DNA of 64,000 nucleotides from Bondarzewia mesenterica (GCA_004802705.1 SGPL01000114.1:1-64000), one strand, 5' to 3'; shown: positions 24,457 to 37,073, counted from the first letter of the stretch. Notes: generated from the letters alone by a model not told the origin. A program made the numbers and translations.

Positions 24457-26208
24457 ATGTCTGCGGGTTTCAGGATAACGCCTGCTCTTTGGGACAGGAT
24501 ACATCATTTTGCTTCCTTCCCCCAAACTGGCGGTATGTCACGCCTCCTCTGTCTCCTTGGTGTCGGTCTCAAATCGATGCTCCAGTTTCTCTACAGCAGA
24601 TGGTCTTGTTCGGGCAGAATCCAAGCCAAGGAACGCTATTCAAGGCAAGTCAATTTCTAGTTGGTGAGCTTTGCATCTATTCCTGCCAACACTTTTGCGT
24701 GACGAAGTCATTGAACCCACAGAGGAGCTTCCTGTGCGCTTGGCGCACCGGGTCAAGGAGCTCGATGAGCTCCCACACAATCTCAGCTCGATGCCATCAA
24801 TTAATAAGGTGAAGAATTGGTACGCTCAATCGTTCGAAGTGCGTTTCGATTACTCTGCACCTTATCGGCGAGATTCATGCGCTGAGACACTGGGCAGGAA
24901 CTCATCAGCTTCCCATCCATCTCTGTTTCTCCCGACATCCGTGCGGCGCTAATGGCGAATCCACCCGAAGACAACTATCTTCCTGAATCTATACCCAATC
25001 CATCTCTGGAAGATCTCGAGGACCATTATAACCTTCACAACAATGGGAATGGAAATGGTTCGCAGAAGGTCAGATTGCGGATACCTGTAGAGAAACGGTA
25101 GGCTCACCTATCATTTGATTCCTGAACGCTCAACTTACATTCTTCTACCATCGAAGATACTACGCAAAGACGAGCGGCATAAACTGGCCACCTGAAGTGC
25201 ACGACTACAACAAACGTTTCACAAGGACGCTTGAGGCTATCAAGAGACGACACGACCCGACGGTAACCACGGTAGCGCAGGGCGTGCTGGAGTGGAAACG
25301 TCGGCAGAACGCTCGAAATATTGGCCTCGACATCCAGGCCTGGCTCGACCGGTTCTACTTGTCCCGCATTGGCATCCGATTCTTGATTGGCCAGCGTCAG
25401 CCAAATACCCTCCCCGCTTCTCCTCATTCTTGTTCTCTGACCCGCCGCTTTTTCAGACGTTGCGCTGAACGAACTACAGCCTCACCCTGACTATGTAGGG
25501 ATAATATGCACCCGTTCTGTAAGCACATCACTGTTTCCCTGTCTCCCCTCGTCAAAACTCAAGAATTCAATGTCCCCAACAGAATGTCCACGACATCGTG
25601 CACGAAGCAATCGAAAACGCGCGGTTTGTCTGTGAAGAACATTACGCGATGTTCAAAGGGCCGCCCGTGCAGCTTATCTGCCCAAAAGAGCTGCACTTCG
25701 CCTACGTCCCAGGCCACCTATCGCACATCTGCTTCGAGCTGCTGAAAAACTCGCTGCGCGCGGTGGTAGAGCGCTACGGGCACGAGAGGGAGGACGAGCT
25801 GCCGCCCATCAAGGTCGTTGTCGTCGAAGGCAAGGAGGACATCACTATCAAAATTTCCGATGAGGGCGGCGGCATCCCACGCAGCGCGATCCCGCTCATC
25901 TGGACGTACATGTACACGACTATGGAGGGTCAGGGCATCGCGCAGGACTTCCAGGCGAGCGATTTCAAGGCTCCCATGGCCGGATTCGGATACGGGCTCC
26001 CGCTTTCCCGACTGGTACGTTCTCCTCCGCCCCGCATTTCTCCATACCCCTTCTTTCAATCTGCCTTCCCCCCTGCTCTGACACGTTCTCCGTCCAGTAC
26101 GCACGTTACTTTGGCGGTGATCTCCGCTTGATCTCCATGGACGGCTTTGGCACAGACGTCTACATTCATCTCAATCGATTATCCAGCAGCCGCGAACCTT
26201 TACCATGA
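24457..26208 (+). CDS. Mitochondrial protein kinase of the pyruvate dehydrogenase kinase family
   Basis: Phosphorylates and inactivates a mitochondrial 2-oxoacid dehydrogenase (pyruvate dehydrogenase, or branched-chain in some members). The N-terminal BCDHK/PDK helical domain covers RITPALWDRIHHFASFPQTG, LFKASQFLVEELPVRLAHR and the NWYAQSFEELISF segment. A GHKL ATPase domain follows, with the N-box ELLKNSLRAVVERYG, the G1 box KISDEGGGIPRS and the G2 box GFGYGLPLSRLYARYFGGDL. ISMDGFGTDVYIHL ends the fold. A Gly/Asn-rich insertion lies near 25050. Several short GT-AG introns. The start gives MSAGFRITPALWDR; no strong transit peptide is obvious. Which dehydrogenase it targets cannot be decided from sequence alone. 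Confidence 0.92.
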
Positions 26209-26799
26209 CCAAAAGAAGGGCAGGAAAGACGCCGTATGCATAATATGTACTTTTACCATCGCTCGCAACTGGACGCAATACGCTGCCGTCATCTGGCCTG
26301 CAGTATTGGAAGTCCCTATCTTAATAGTAATACATGCACCCACCCATAAGAGCACTCCCACAGTACGTTGAGCTCCAGTCGCCGACTCTCGAATGACTTA
26401 CGTATTCCGTCATCGCAGCAGCCGGCAAACGTCGACAATGTTATTCCGAATCGCCACGAACAGTTGATTACCAGGAGTATATATCATGTGAAAACACTAA
26501 TTGTACAAAAAAAAACATGACCGAGGACTAGAACGCGAAGCTGACAGTCAAAGCAGAGAACAGTGCACAACGAAAGAGATGGAAAATGTCGCGAAAATAA
26601 AAGCTCGAATAGTGCGTGTATGAAAGTCAATCCGAAGCTTTTAACGAAACACCCATAAGAAACAAAGCCGCAGTCGTGGACAAGGTGGAAAAGGGTGGAG
26701 AGTGTGTCGATATATGTACATGCTGTGCGGTGTGCGATGCGGATAAGTCAGAATCAAATACGAACGAGGAGGGTGGAAGGATGTAGGGTAAAGTTCAAA
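26209..26799. other. Convergent intergenic region
   Basis: 3' regions of the kinase and white collar 1. A short poly-A stretch near 26507. Nothing else seen. Confidence 0.5.
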
Positions 26800-29452
26800 T
26801 CAAGACAAATCGTGTTGTGCGATGTCCCACCGGCGTTTCAACGGGTTCTCAACGACTGGCAGCTGCATGCCCCAGTCCTGCTGCTGGTGGGCCGAGTGTT
26901 GCAGATGCATGGTAGGCCCCGCAGCCATGGAATGCGGCATTGCCTGGGTGTGCGACGGATAGCGCGATGGTTGCGTATGCACTTGTTGAAGTGGTGGCTG
27001 AGAAAGATGGGGAGGAAGATGAGACGCGTACAACGATTCGTTCGCAGCCTGCGCATTCGCCCATTGCCGCTCCTGAGACTCTACGGTGGTCTCAAGCGCA
27101 TCGATGTCCGCCATTAGCCGCTGATTGGCTATTTTCAGCTGCTGTAATTCGTACTGCCAACTGCTGTTCCGTGCCGTATCAAGCTCCTCGAAAACATTGC
27201 CAATCGCGATCGACGACGGGGATGGGGTGCCCGACGACCCTGCGAATTGAGCGTACCGGAACTGGCAAACGATCGGCTGCGACAGTCGCGTACCGGATGT
27301 TGGCGGCGACGGCGGATAGAGCACAATGTTCAGTTCGACCGTTTCTCCTGACTTCCTCCTCACGCCACACACGACACTCTCAGGCTTGCCTATTCCGCCC
27401 CTCTCGGCCCTCCTCAACGCATCCTCCAGCAGCCTCCTTGATCTCGTCACGAAATCGGCCACAGACATTCCAATAACCTCGCCAACGCCCCACCCCATTA
27501 TGCTCTTCACACCCGCGCCCATGAACAACACCGTACCACCCGTGCTCAACATGCCCCACACCTCCTGTTCGGCCGCCTCTGCGTCCCCATTATCACCAAC
27601 ACCCCCGCCTCCACCAAGCCCCGGGCCAGGACCCGTTGCGGGGACGGCTGCCCAGTCGAGGCATGGCATCGACCTCACCCGAGCGCTCAAAATGATCGCC
27701 TTTCGCCCCTTGCCTGGCTCGACGTGCAGACGGCCTCTGCACTCTACCCAAACATATTGGTCGTCCTTCTGGCGCGCTCTGAAAAGCAAATTGACCGACT
27801 TGGGCGAGTGCACCAGACCGGGGTACATCGCGACGCCCAACTGACACTCCGCGCTCGCCGCGGAGGTGGTGGTGGACGACTCCTTGAGTTCGCGCATGAG
27901 GGGCACGACGTCCGATGGGTGACAATAATCGGCTATTGATTTGCCGACGAGTTCGTCTGGCTCAAACCCGAGCACGCGGCGCACAGACGGTGCGACGTAG
28001 AGGAAAGAGCCCTTAAGAGAAAGCACCAGTAGGAAGTCCGGCGTCGCATCGAGCAGCAAGAGGCTCAAAGTCTGGTTCCCGTCGTACCACTCCGACTTGC
28101 CCTCGCTGACGGACGTCGGCGAGACGGCCTCGAGAAACGCCTCATCATTCAGGAGCACTTTGAGGTCCTGCGATACAGCGTTGAGTGCGTACGCATTGTG
28201 CCGTCGCTCCCTGGCGTGCGAGACCATGCCGGTCGAGGGGATAGCCAAGTTTGCAGAGTAATTGACCATGTACGATCCGTCCCTCAGCTTCCTCAGAATC
28301 GCATTCGGCTGTTCGGTGAGATCGACCTGGAATCCAACATGATAGATCACCTCTTCATTCTCCTCAGGACTATTGCCAGCACCGCCAGTGACAGGAATGA
28401 CGGTGACAAGGTTCATAAACGCCGATCCGTCTTTCCTATAGTTGATCATGCTCGTCTGACACTCCTTATCAGCAACGAGGCTCTTGTGCAAGTATGAGAC
28501 CGCAACGGGCGACGTATACCGCCTGTCCTCCCCACGCCCAACAATCCCGTCCGGGGCCTGCAAGAAGCGGCAATTACGGCCAAGAACCTCGTGCTCGGCA
28601 TAGCCCGTGAGGCGACAGAAAGACGGGGAAGCGTAGACAATCGGACTGTCGTACCTCCGGACGTCGACGACGACAAACGAGCAGGAGAGATCAACAGGAC
28701 CCAAGACGATTTTGGGGTTCGTGCGCGTGGCGACACGGGCAAGAATGGAAAGGAGATCAAAGCCAGAGGATGAATAGACGGGGAGGCCAAGCGCGGAAGA
28801 CGCCGAGAGCGAAGAGCTCATGCTAAATTGGGGCATCACCTGGCCCATGTTGGCGTGGACGAACGTGGAAGAGCCCAGCATCGTGGACAAAGATGGAGTG
28901 GGTACGGTTTGCATAGGAGAATATGCATTGGGCGCGTACAAAGTGGGGTTGGACTGAAGATGGGATACTGTTGATGACGATAGGCGTCCCGGTAGAGAGA
29001 CGGGTGGATTGGACAAGCCCGCGGAAGTTTGGGTTGACAACGAGTCCTGTTGGTTGTATGCAACATATTTTGAAGGGAGAGGGGCGGAGTAGCTGATAAT
29101 GCAAGTGTCAGTGAGTCGTCGGACGCGTGTACGTCAAACGACAGGTCAGTCGGGCACACGTCGAGGAGACGTACAGATCCTCTGCGGCCTTTGGGGTGAA
29201 GCCGCTATTTGATAGCCAGGACGAGGCCATGGATCCTGGGGAATTGAAGAAACCAGGAGGGAGGACCTCTGCGCCGCCTCCTGGCGCGAGAGTTGGAGGG
29301 CCCTCGAACATGAACTGGGGCATCTGAAACTGAAAGGGGCGGGGGTGAACGACATCTTCGTAGAGCGCATGGTTTGGCTGGGGATTGTATTCGGGGGTCA
29401 GAGAGTCTGAGCGACGATGTTCGTCGCGCTGGAGGTAGCGTTCGAAGGGCAT
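26800..29452 (-). CDS. wc-1: White collar 1 blue-light photoreceptor (LOV/PAS), basidiomycete form
   Basis: Flavin-binding light sensor that acts in the nucleus with WC-2. Two exons (29452-29175 and 29092-26800) give 856 residues. The N-terminal about 210 residues are Ser/Pro/Gln-rich. The LOV domain follows with YASPSFCRLTGYAEHEVLG and the photoactive-cysteine motif GRNCRFLQAPDG, then SMINYRKDGSAFMNLV and YHVGFQVDLTEQP. A second PAS (TPDFLLVLSLKGSFLYVAPS, VRRVLGFEPDELVGKSIADY) and a third, weaker PAS (GTVLFMGAGVKSIMGWG) come next. The C-terminus has a Gln-rich coiled coil and ends LKRRWDIAQHDLS. There is no GATA zinc finger, as is usual for basidiomycete WC-1, whose DNA binding comes from WC-2. 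A TATA-like element lies about 120 bp upstream. Confidence 0.95.
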
Positions 29453-29861
29453 GGTGGCCGAGAGTAAAGACGGGCTGAACGAGACCAGTTGTATTACTGC
29501 CAAGGTGCATTCTCCATGCGGCACTTGGCCCCGCTTTCAAGCTCCGCAAATATCTATCCCCTATCGGACTTATAAATAACATGATGTACCACCCTCGAAT
29601 TCGCAAGCCCTTATCGCACTCCCAAATACATTAAAAATGTCGTCATCATAGTCATCTCCACCCATACACTATCGGTACAGACAGTCTGTTTTATTCTACG
29701 ACGACCCTCAATCTGTGCCCCGTTTCCCCTAGCCATCTTCCATGGTAATCGGATGATGTAGTGAATATAGGGCAGCTGTCTCAGAAAACCTTGCCATCTC
29801 GCTTACGAATAAAAGACACGCGAACACACTCGTTCATCGTAAGAATACACGGAGAATACAA
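29453..29861. other. Intergenic region between wc-1 and RPL10
   Basis: Holds the wc-1 promoter with a TATA-like element (29571-29580) and the RPL10 3' region. No gene seen. Confidence 0.5.
29571..29580 (-). promoter_or_regulatory. TATA-like element of wc-1
   Basis: Reads TTATTTATAA on the minus strand, about 120 bp upstream of the wc-1 ATG at 29452. Confidence 0.4.
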
Positions 29862-30703
29862 TCAAGCACGCAACTGCGCCCGCAAGTTATCCTCAAGGTT
29901 GCCCCTCGGGCGGATGAACTGCACATAAGCGCCATCCCTGAGAACATATTAGCACCCACGAGCACTTGTCAACACCAGATTAGATACGCACTGCAATACA
30001 CGCTTCTCCTCCTTGAGCTTGGGGTAGTCCTCCCGGTTCACGTTCGTGAAACCCCACTTACGCGAGACAATGATCTTCTGACGACCGGGGAACTTGTACC
30101 GTGCACGGCGGAGCGCCTCCTGGATGACCGGCGCGTTCGAGTCCTTGCAACGGATCGAAAGGATGATCTGACCAATGTTGACACGGGCGACAGTGCCATA
30201 GGGCTTGCCCCACGCACCACGCATACCAGTCTGAAGCCTGCCCACGAGCACAAATCCCACATAAACCTCCGCAACAAACGATAGAAAGACAGAACGCACC
30301 GATCAGCACCGGCACAGGACAACATCTTGTTGATACGGATAACGTGGAAGGGGTGTACGCGGACCCTCATGTGGAACGCATCCTTGCCGGCCGTCTTGGT
30401 AACGTACTTGTTCGCACAGATGCGAGCCGCCTCAAGCGCCTCACTTGAGAGTTGCTCGTACTCATCCGAGACAAGATGGCAGCAGAAGGGGAATTCGTCG
30501 ACAGAGGCACGCTTGCGGCCAAGGTCGAAGATGCGGATCTAAGATGCAGACGCGACACAGCAAAACACTGATCAAGACTACCGCTCTTAGTGCAGTTGGG
30601 TGGTCTGACGCACCTTGGAATCGGGGACACCACGGTTGTACCTCGACTTGGGGTACGGCTTGTTCTTGCAATAGCGGTAGCAGCGGGCGGGACGGCGGCC
30701 CAT
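29862..30703 (-). CDS. RPL10: 60S ribosomal protein L10 (uL16)
   Basis: Component of the large ribosomal subunit near the peptidyl-transferase and P-site region. Four exons with GT-AG introns give the complete conserved protein: [110 protein letters not shown], and the short last exon ending NLRAQLRA. The start is fixed by the invariant [12 protein letters not shown]. The 5' UTR carries an intron of about 156 nt (30867-30712), with donor GTGAGT and acceptor TTGCAG nine bases before the ATG. 5' UTR introns are common in ribosomal protein genes. Confidence 0.97.
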
Positions 30704-32122
30704 TTCTTCTTCTGCAATAGAAAACACGTCAGTAACCACGATTCATCATCCAAACCCATCCGACCGCATCCATCGTCCTCCAGCCCATCTCTCACTTCGA
30801 AACTTTCAGCAAACGGATGACGGGAGGGCGTAGAACGTGGGAACTGGCGAGAAAAGGCGATACTCACGGTGTTGCGGGGGTGGGGGGAAAAGATGGGTCG
30901 AGGGTCGACGGGGCGGCGAGTTTTATTGATCCACGGTTCGCAGGGATGACAAACCTGGGATGATGAGTAAGGCTTTGTTTTTCCCGGCGTCCCGCGGACT
31001 GCGGCACCGGTCTTGCCGGTGACCGAGCACGGGGTGTTGCTTTTCTCTCCTTGCTACTTCGCCCACTACATTATGTTCGCATTCAGTTCTATTCAGTTCT
31101 ATGCTGCTCCGAACTCGGGAACCGCTCCATGTTCAACAACCACTTCAGATGCTGTACAATGCTTTGATTCTCACAATAATGCTATGACTCATATCACTCT
31201 CATCCGAAGGATTGCTCAGCCTTGCTCAGCATTCTTCGACTAGTCAAACACTTCGAGTCAACCAGACGGTTCAAGCAAATCCGCTGACATCCTCGCTCAT
31301 TCCTTTCATACTTTCCGACCTTGGCTCCCTCTGGCCGACTCACAGTGTTGTACCCTTGCACTCTTGATTAGGCTACATGTCGTGCTTGGTGTGCTCGTTC
31401 AACCTTGATGCGCGTTTTTACTTGCCTCCTTTGCTGCGCGACGTACAGTAGGTTTTCTGAATTTCCAGGGACGCAGGCTTGGCCAAACGTCTTTGGCTGC
31501 GGACCAGGGCTCCTCTACCGTTCATCTTGTTCGACTTCTTCCTCGTCACTCGTCTGTTTTCCTAGGCGAAACCCAATGAATTGGTTTCTTCACCGTATAG
31601 ACGTTCGATTCACTCCGTTCCTGCGCGAATTGCCAGAAATTGTTCTATCAAACCTCTCGACCCTAGTTCCCGAAGACTTACCGACATCGAACTCGTGTAG
31701 GCGGTTGTGGCATGACATGGCACGCCGAGGAAGTAGACCGGGTTGAGGGGGGGATAATGTACGGGTTCGAGGTCACAGTAAAACAAGAGACAAGCAGAAG
31801 GGAAAGAGGGCAGTTTGACTCCTTACATTGCAATTTGCTGCAAGTCCACTCACTCTGCATGAAATGAGCACCCATTTTAAATTGGCCTACGAGCTTGCGT
31901 TCTCATTCATCATGGGTCTAGATTTTCTACGATAACAGTCAGTTGACCCTATAATTCCTACTTATCCTCATTCACGTTCATCCTCGACGGCTGTCCGGCA
32001 ACCCGCGAGTTGCGATGATCTGCAGCACCTCCTGTCTCACCCAAGTTTCACCGACCACTCAGTGACTTCCTTCCCCTCGCCCACCCCGCCGCACTCAAAA
32101 ATAACAAGCTTAACGACGATTC
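30704..32122. other. RPL10 5' UTR intron and divergent intergenic region
   Basis: 30712-30867 is the RPL10 leader intron. Beyond it, an imperfectly explained GC-rich inverted repeat CACCGG-5-CCGGTG lies at 31005-31021 and a tandem ATTCAGTTCT pair near 31081-31100. The ORF at 31405-31746 has no recognisable family. Confidence 0.5.
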
Positions 32123-33840
32123 ATGACCGATTCAACAGCAATGCCCGATACACAGCTCGCCGTGCGTTGGTACCCGCCGTCGTTTGATGTGCGACTGGAG
32201 CGCGTACCGATCCCAGAGTGATTATATATCTATACTCTGAATTCACAACTTGTGCGTTCGCCTCTAGCTACCGTTGACGAACTCCGCACACCCATTTAGA
32301 ATCGAGCACCCCGACGACGCGATCGTCAAGATCTCAGTGAGTCTCAACCACTTACTTACAACTAATAGCATAAAACGGGATTTTCTGTGAAGCTCGCAGG
32401 CCTCTGCGGCAGTGACCTGCACACTTACAGAGGTCTCGAAGGTGTTCAGCAAGAGTGCGTTTTCCCATCACTTCCCTTTGCTTTTCGAGCCCCTATATCA
32501 TAGCGCCCGCGTAGCCACATCTGCGGTCACGAATTCATCGGCAACGTCATTGCCCTTGGATCCTCTTTCAACCCCTCCTCCCCACTAACCCGTCCAGCTC
32601 TCTACGGAACGCTCAAACTTGGCGACAAGGTTGTCTCGCCCTTCAGCGTCTCCTGCGGCGAATGCTCGTGCGTCGTCTGTTCCCATCACCCCCATTCCAG
32701 ACTGTCTTTCCATACCTCAGTCCGGATTTGCTCAGATACTTCTTAGAACTTGCCGTCACGGCTTCACGGCCCGCTGCACCACCTCCCTCCTCTTTGGCTC
32801 GCCCCTTCTTCCAGGAGCACAGGCGCAATACATCCGCGTTCCCAAAGCAGGCGGCACACTTTTCGTGCTCCCTTCCTCAACTCCATCTCCCTCCGTTCTT
32901 CCCGAACTGCAACTGCTCACTGCCCTCCCTGATGCGACGCTCCTCCTCCTTTCCGACATCCTCCCCACTGGGCTCTTCGTTACCCTTCAAGCCCTCACGC
33001 ACCCAAACGTTTCACCCGTGCTCACAGGCATCGCATGGCCCGGCACTGCAAATGGCCTACTCAGCCCCACTGCGCAGACCAACATATTACCCGCAACCGA
33101 CGAAGATCAAATACTCACCGTGGCGATTATCGGCCTTGGACCCGTCGGATTGGTACCTGCATCTAGCTTTATCTCCTCACTGTCAATTTCTAACCACCAG
33201 CCTCTTTTTCGAACTCGGGCAGTGCGCAACCCTCGCACTCCTCGACCTGCTTGAGAACCGCACCCCACCCACGCGCTTCCGTATCCTGGCGATCGATCCC
33301 AACGAGGCTCGCCGGATCAAGATGCAGGATATCTACGACGCGCTTCCTTCCTCTTGCAAGGGCGCCCAAGGCAGCACCTTCACAGTCTGCAGTAACATTG
33401 ACATCCCGACCTGGGCAAACCACGGCTGCCACGCCGTCCTCGAGGTAATATCCTCCCGAATCCGACTCTCCTCCCCCATCTCCATCTCACCCTCTTCGAT
33501 ACCACAGATCGTCGGCGTACCCAGTGCTCTGTCCTTTTCGCTGTCCCTCCTAACGTCGTCCGGCGTCATCTCCTCCTGTGGTGTGCACCAGGCGCCGCCG
33601 GTCCCCTTCACCGGCCGCGAACTCTACGGCCTCAACGCGACGCTTGCCTTCGGGCGCTGCAGCGTCCGTGCCGTCTTCGGCGCCGCCGCCGGCCTCCTTG
33701 CGCGTAGGCGCGACGTGCTTGGGGTGATTGGCACGCACGGCGTCGTCGAACGCGTCTGCCCGCTTTCGGATGCCGTGCGCGCGTACAACTTGTTCGAGAA
33801 GGGCGAGTGGGGCAAAGTCGTGTTTGATCCGTGGGCGTGA
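32123..33840 (+). CDS. Zinc-dependent alcohol dehydrogenase-like protein (MDR superfamily)
   Basis: NAD(P)-dependent medium-chain dehydrogenase. Starts MTDSTAMPDTQLAVRWYPP. Catalytic-zinc ligand motifs are GLCGSDLHTY and ICGHEFIG. A structural zinc motif CGECSTCRHGFTARC is restored by splicing a long intron at about 32670-32747. The Rossmann motif IIGLGPVGL precedes a predicted coenzyme-binding domain. The domain is interrupted by proline/serine-rich loops (around 32880 and 33050), so it is longer than a typical ADH. The C-terminus, LFEKGEWGKVVFDPWA, matches the family end. The frame shifts seen in raw translation are explained by GT-AG introns. Exact substrate unknown; it resembles the glutathione/formaldehyde and threonine-dehydrogenase-like branch more than classical ethanol dehydrogenase. 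Confidence 0.87.
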
Positions 33841-34419
33841 TCACGTCTATTGTTGTGCACTTGTAAGGGGACGGCGGGGACTTTATGTGTCCTATTTATC
33901 TCCTGCCCCATTGGTACTTTCCGTGCGTTCTCCTTACGTATTCTTCCTGTTGGTACGTTCGCGCTGTTAATCGATGCTACCGTTTCAACTCAAAACACAA
34001 TCGGGCGCTAGTTTTTGTATTACCTCAATCCTTACCTTGCTACCCGGTGAGACGACGCGCCTGTCAGGGACTCTGTGCGCTTGTTTTCACGTTATCAGCC
34101 TGTGTGACTGAAAACGCGCTTGAGAGAGGCGATCCAAAGATATGGTATTACTTTTGCGCTCGCGACGCGTTGGGCTGTGAAAGGTCTCAAATTTTGTGCT
34201 GATAGCCTTTATTGCGAGGCGCATAGGTATTATGCGCGTTGACTTTCTTTGATCCGCTGACCAGCAGAACACATTTGATATATCCGACTCGGAGGTGCTC
34301 GTAGTCCTTGCTGAGAGACCGGGGGCATGTGAGATTCCACTGGATATTTTGTTTCGAGTGAGAATCACGCTCCCTTGTAAAGCTCCGTAGAGCTCTTTGA
34401 AAGGTGCGTCATGATCCTA
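33841..34419. other. Intergenic region
   Basis: 3' region of the dehydrogenase. No coding signal seen. Confidence 0.45.
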
Positions 34420-35146
34420 TCACCTCAAAGGCATTACGACTCGGATATAATAAGTGTCTCTTTTGTTCCATCTTCGTTCCGTCGGTGGCTTCAAGCTTGA
34501 TGAGTACATCTCCTTGAGACTGGCCCTATGGCTACTGATCCTGTAGAACCTGAGGCCAGTGTCAGCAATATCTTTATCATACCCTCCGTTGTAGATATTA
34601 AATACCAAGGATTCACTCTTTTCAGGTCCGATGTTTGTAGTTTGTAGTACCTCAGTGTCCCCTTGGAAGGGACTAGCTAACCGAGTTCTGATGCCATGAT
34701 GTTTCATGCCATCGGGGCCACAACCAAACTGATAAGTACCCTGTCCATTCGACTCAGCTTCGGAGCCTGAGTGATGCGAGTCAGTCAGGAACAGACTCAA
34801 ACAACGCTCAGACCTGCTCAGACGCTCTCAAGTCATATGCATGTTTGGGTCCGCCATTACAGGTGTCTGTCCCTCCATTTGTGCTCGTCTTCCTATTTAA
34901 CCAACTTAAACGCTGTCCAAAAGCTAATAATAGAAGCAGAATGCAGGTGATATATCCTGACGTACTGATAATTGAGCAAGTAAGACACGCCTCCCATTTC
35001 CTACCGCCTGGAAGGCTGTGATTGGGAACTAATCCATCACCTTGCTGCGGTTGAATTATACCATATGTCTCACCTTGACTCAGTCGAGGGCCGGCTGTCT
35101 CCATGGCTAAGTTGGTTGTTTTTGGCCAGTTGGCCTCATTTTCCAT
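34420..35146 (-). CDS. Possible single-pass membrane protein, doubtful
   Basis: Two neighbouring minus-strand ORFs can be spliced over an intron that starts GTAATGGCGG near 34861 and ends CTCAG near 34770. This keeps one frame of about 210 residues. The product would have a polar N-terminus (MENEANWPKTTNLAMETAG), one strongly hydrophobic helix (ITCILLLLLAFGQRLSWL) and a hydrophilic C-terminal part including LVFNIYNGGYDKDIADTG. I recognise no family, and the cysteine/histidine motifs of UstYa-type proteins are not present. It could be a chance ORF in AT-richer DNA. Confidence 0.28.
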
Positions 35147-36097
35147 GATTTCTCTTTCTCTTCATCTTACCTTCCCAGTCTGCTGTACACTGGTTCCTTA
35201 GGAGCAAATAATCAGATAGATGCAGTACCGTGAAGTCTCAGATTTTCTGGTTCCTGTGTGTGTGCCATTTTTGGAGTCCTATCCGACACTTATTTCAGTT
35301 TTTCTCGAGCGCCTCTTCCATATGTTGACATAGCGTGGAACGGTAGGAAAACTTAGAAATATGATCGCATGATCCTGTACAATCTACGACGAATTTTTGT
35401 TATGCAACGAATAATGCAGTCAACTCGCTCACGTATGGGCAGCCTTAATGTCGCAGTCCTCTGTGTACCTTACTTACAAGTTTCTTTTTGGTCCCGTAGT
35501 CTATGTTTCACATCGCGAGTAAATCCCATTACGCTCCGGTCGGCGCTCCGCATGCCCGTGCTTGTAGCAGTGCAAGTTTAGATTCTGTGACAACGTACAT
35601 CGGTGTTTCCAAGTTTTGACGTTGAGCCCGCGGCTGTGACTTGGAGACGTACCGCAAAATTGTAGTCCGATGGGTACGTGGCACGAGCGCGACGAGAACG
35701 AGACTCGCCTGCTCTCGCGAAAATATTACAGCAGATGGTTTAGTCTTGACCAGCAATAGCATCTCTGACACAGTATATTCAGCATGTCCCATCGGCAAGG
35801 GTCTTGAGCTAGGGTCTCAATCCACGTCTACCAGTATGTGACAACGTGATACCCTAAGACTTGACCTTCGACAGTCCTGCAAAGTAGAGTGGTGACTCAC
35901 CTATCAATTCTGTAGAAAACTTGGTAAACTTTATGCTACTTCCAGAAGTCGCATGATACAGTTCAAGAACAGGGACTGGGCATATACTCATCATAAGTAT
36001 TAATATTACTGCCCCTGAGGCAGTATATGCATGCATGTGGATCCGATACCGTTAGAACGGGATATGCGGAGCATCGTGAAGCAGTTAAACGGACTGA

Positions 36098-36120
36098 TCC
36101 CCAGGCTCAACTCCTGGGGA
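36098..36120. repeat. Perfect 8-bp hairpin
   Basis: TCCCCAGG, 7-nt loop, CCTGGGGA. About 160 bp upstream of the peroxidase ATG. The arms hold CCCCAG/CTGGGG motifs of the kind bound by C2H2 zinc-finger regulators; function unproven. Confidence 0.6.
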
Positions 36121-36195
36121 AGGAAACGTCGTGCCTAGTAGATGATTTGTAGGTCGGCATTACCACGAAAAAATGGTCATCAGATAAATACGTCG

Positions 36196-36204
36196 TTTAT
36201 AAAC
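36196..36204 (+). promoter_or_regulatory. TATA box of the peroxidase gene
   Basis: TTTATAAAC about 75 bp upstream of the ATG at 36277. Confidence 0.5.
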
Positions 36205-36276
36205 AGGACCGCCCAGCTTCATACCGTCACTCGAGTTCTCCCGACCAAAAAATTCAGAATCATTTCCACTTCAGAC

Positions 36277-37073
36277 ATGCCGTCCCCATCATCGCACTCG
36301 CACGCCAATGGAACTTGCCCCGTCGTCGGTAAATCGCACAGCTGGTGTCCCGCGCAACCAGGTGACTCGCGCGCACCCTGTCCAGCGTTGAACACCCTTG
36401 CAAACCACGGATACCTGTAAGATTGATCAAACTAGACTACCTGTCATTTCTTCGTCTTAACGAGCCTGGTTGACGTTCGCGCAGGCCCAGAGATGGTCAG
36501 CAGATCACTGCGTCAAAGATAATGCACGCAGTGCAAGACGGTTTCGGGATATCCAAACCGCTTGCATTTGTGCTAGGTTATGGCGGACAACTCCTGCTAG
36601 GCCAAGCAGGACCATTCAGCCTCGGAGACCTCGCACGTCACAACCGTATCGAGCACATTGCTTCGTTGATACATCACGACCCAAAGGGCCGCGAGGAATA
36701 CGCACCAATTCATCCAGATGCTGGAATGCTCGAAACGCTGATAGATGACTCACATGATGGGATGTATATGACCGCGGAGGATGTTGCACGGGCAAGAGTA
36801 CGCCGCGAGAAGGCCTACGGAAAGGACATGTTGGATAGCTTCCACGCAGAGATTGCAAGGGGAGAAATGGCGATTGTACTCGGACTTTTCGATGAAGGGG
36901 AGACTGGAGGAAAGGAAAGTCATGTTCCGTTGGAGACACTACGCGGCTGGATGTATAACGAAAGGATACCCGAAGGTTGGACGCCAAACCATACGACAGG
37001 CTTATGGGAGACAATTGAATTATCGGGCGAGATTCAAAAGCTGATGGAGAAGCTGAGGGCAGGAAATAGCTAA
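36277..37073 (+). CDS. Heme-thiolate peroxidase (chloroperoxidase/peroxygenase family), no signal peptide
   Basis: Cys-ligated heme enzyme that uses H2O2 for oxygen transfer or halogenation. Two exons with one intron of about 65 nt. The proximal heme ligand motif is APCPALNTLANHGYLPRDG (PCP). The distal motif is IEHIASL: known short-type family members have EHD with a nearby Ser, so here Glu, His and Ser are kept but Asp is Ile. A later helix (FHAEIARGEMAIVLGLF) carries a Glu in the place where the acid-base residue is expected. The N-terminus (MPSPSSHSHANGTCPVVG) has no signal peptide, unlike the secreted peroxygenases, suggesting an intracellular form. The start at 36277 is preferred over an in-frame ATG at 36142, which would add an unrelated extension across the TATA box. 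Confidence 0.85.

Larger units (their letters stand above)
35147..36276. other. Intergenic region before the peroxidase gene
   Basis: No gene recognised. Contains a hairpin at 36098-36120 and a TATA box at 36196-36204. Confidence 0.45.

Noticed and set aside
26800..29452. Truncated white collar 1 (missing zinc finger)
   Set aside because: Basidiomycete WC-1 proteins normally lack the GATA zinc finger, and the C-terminus here ends cleanly.
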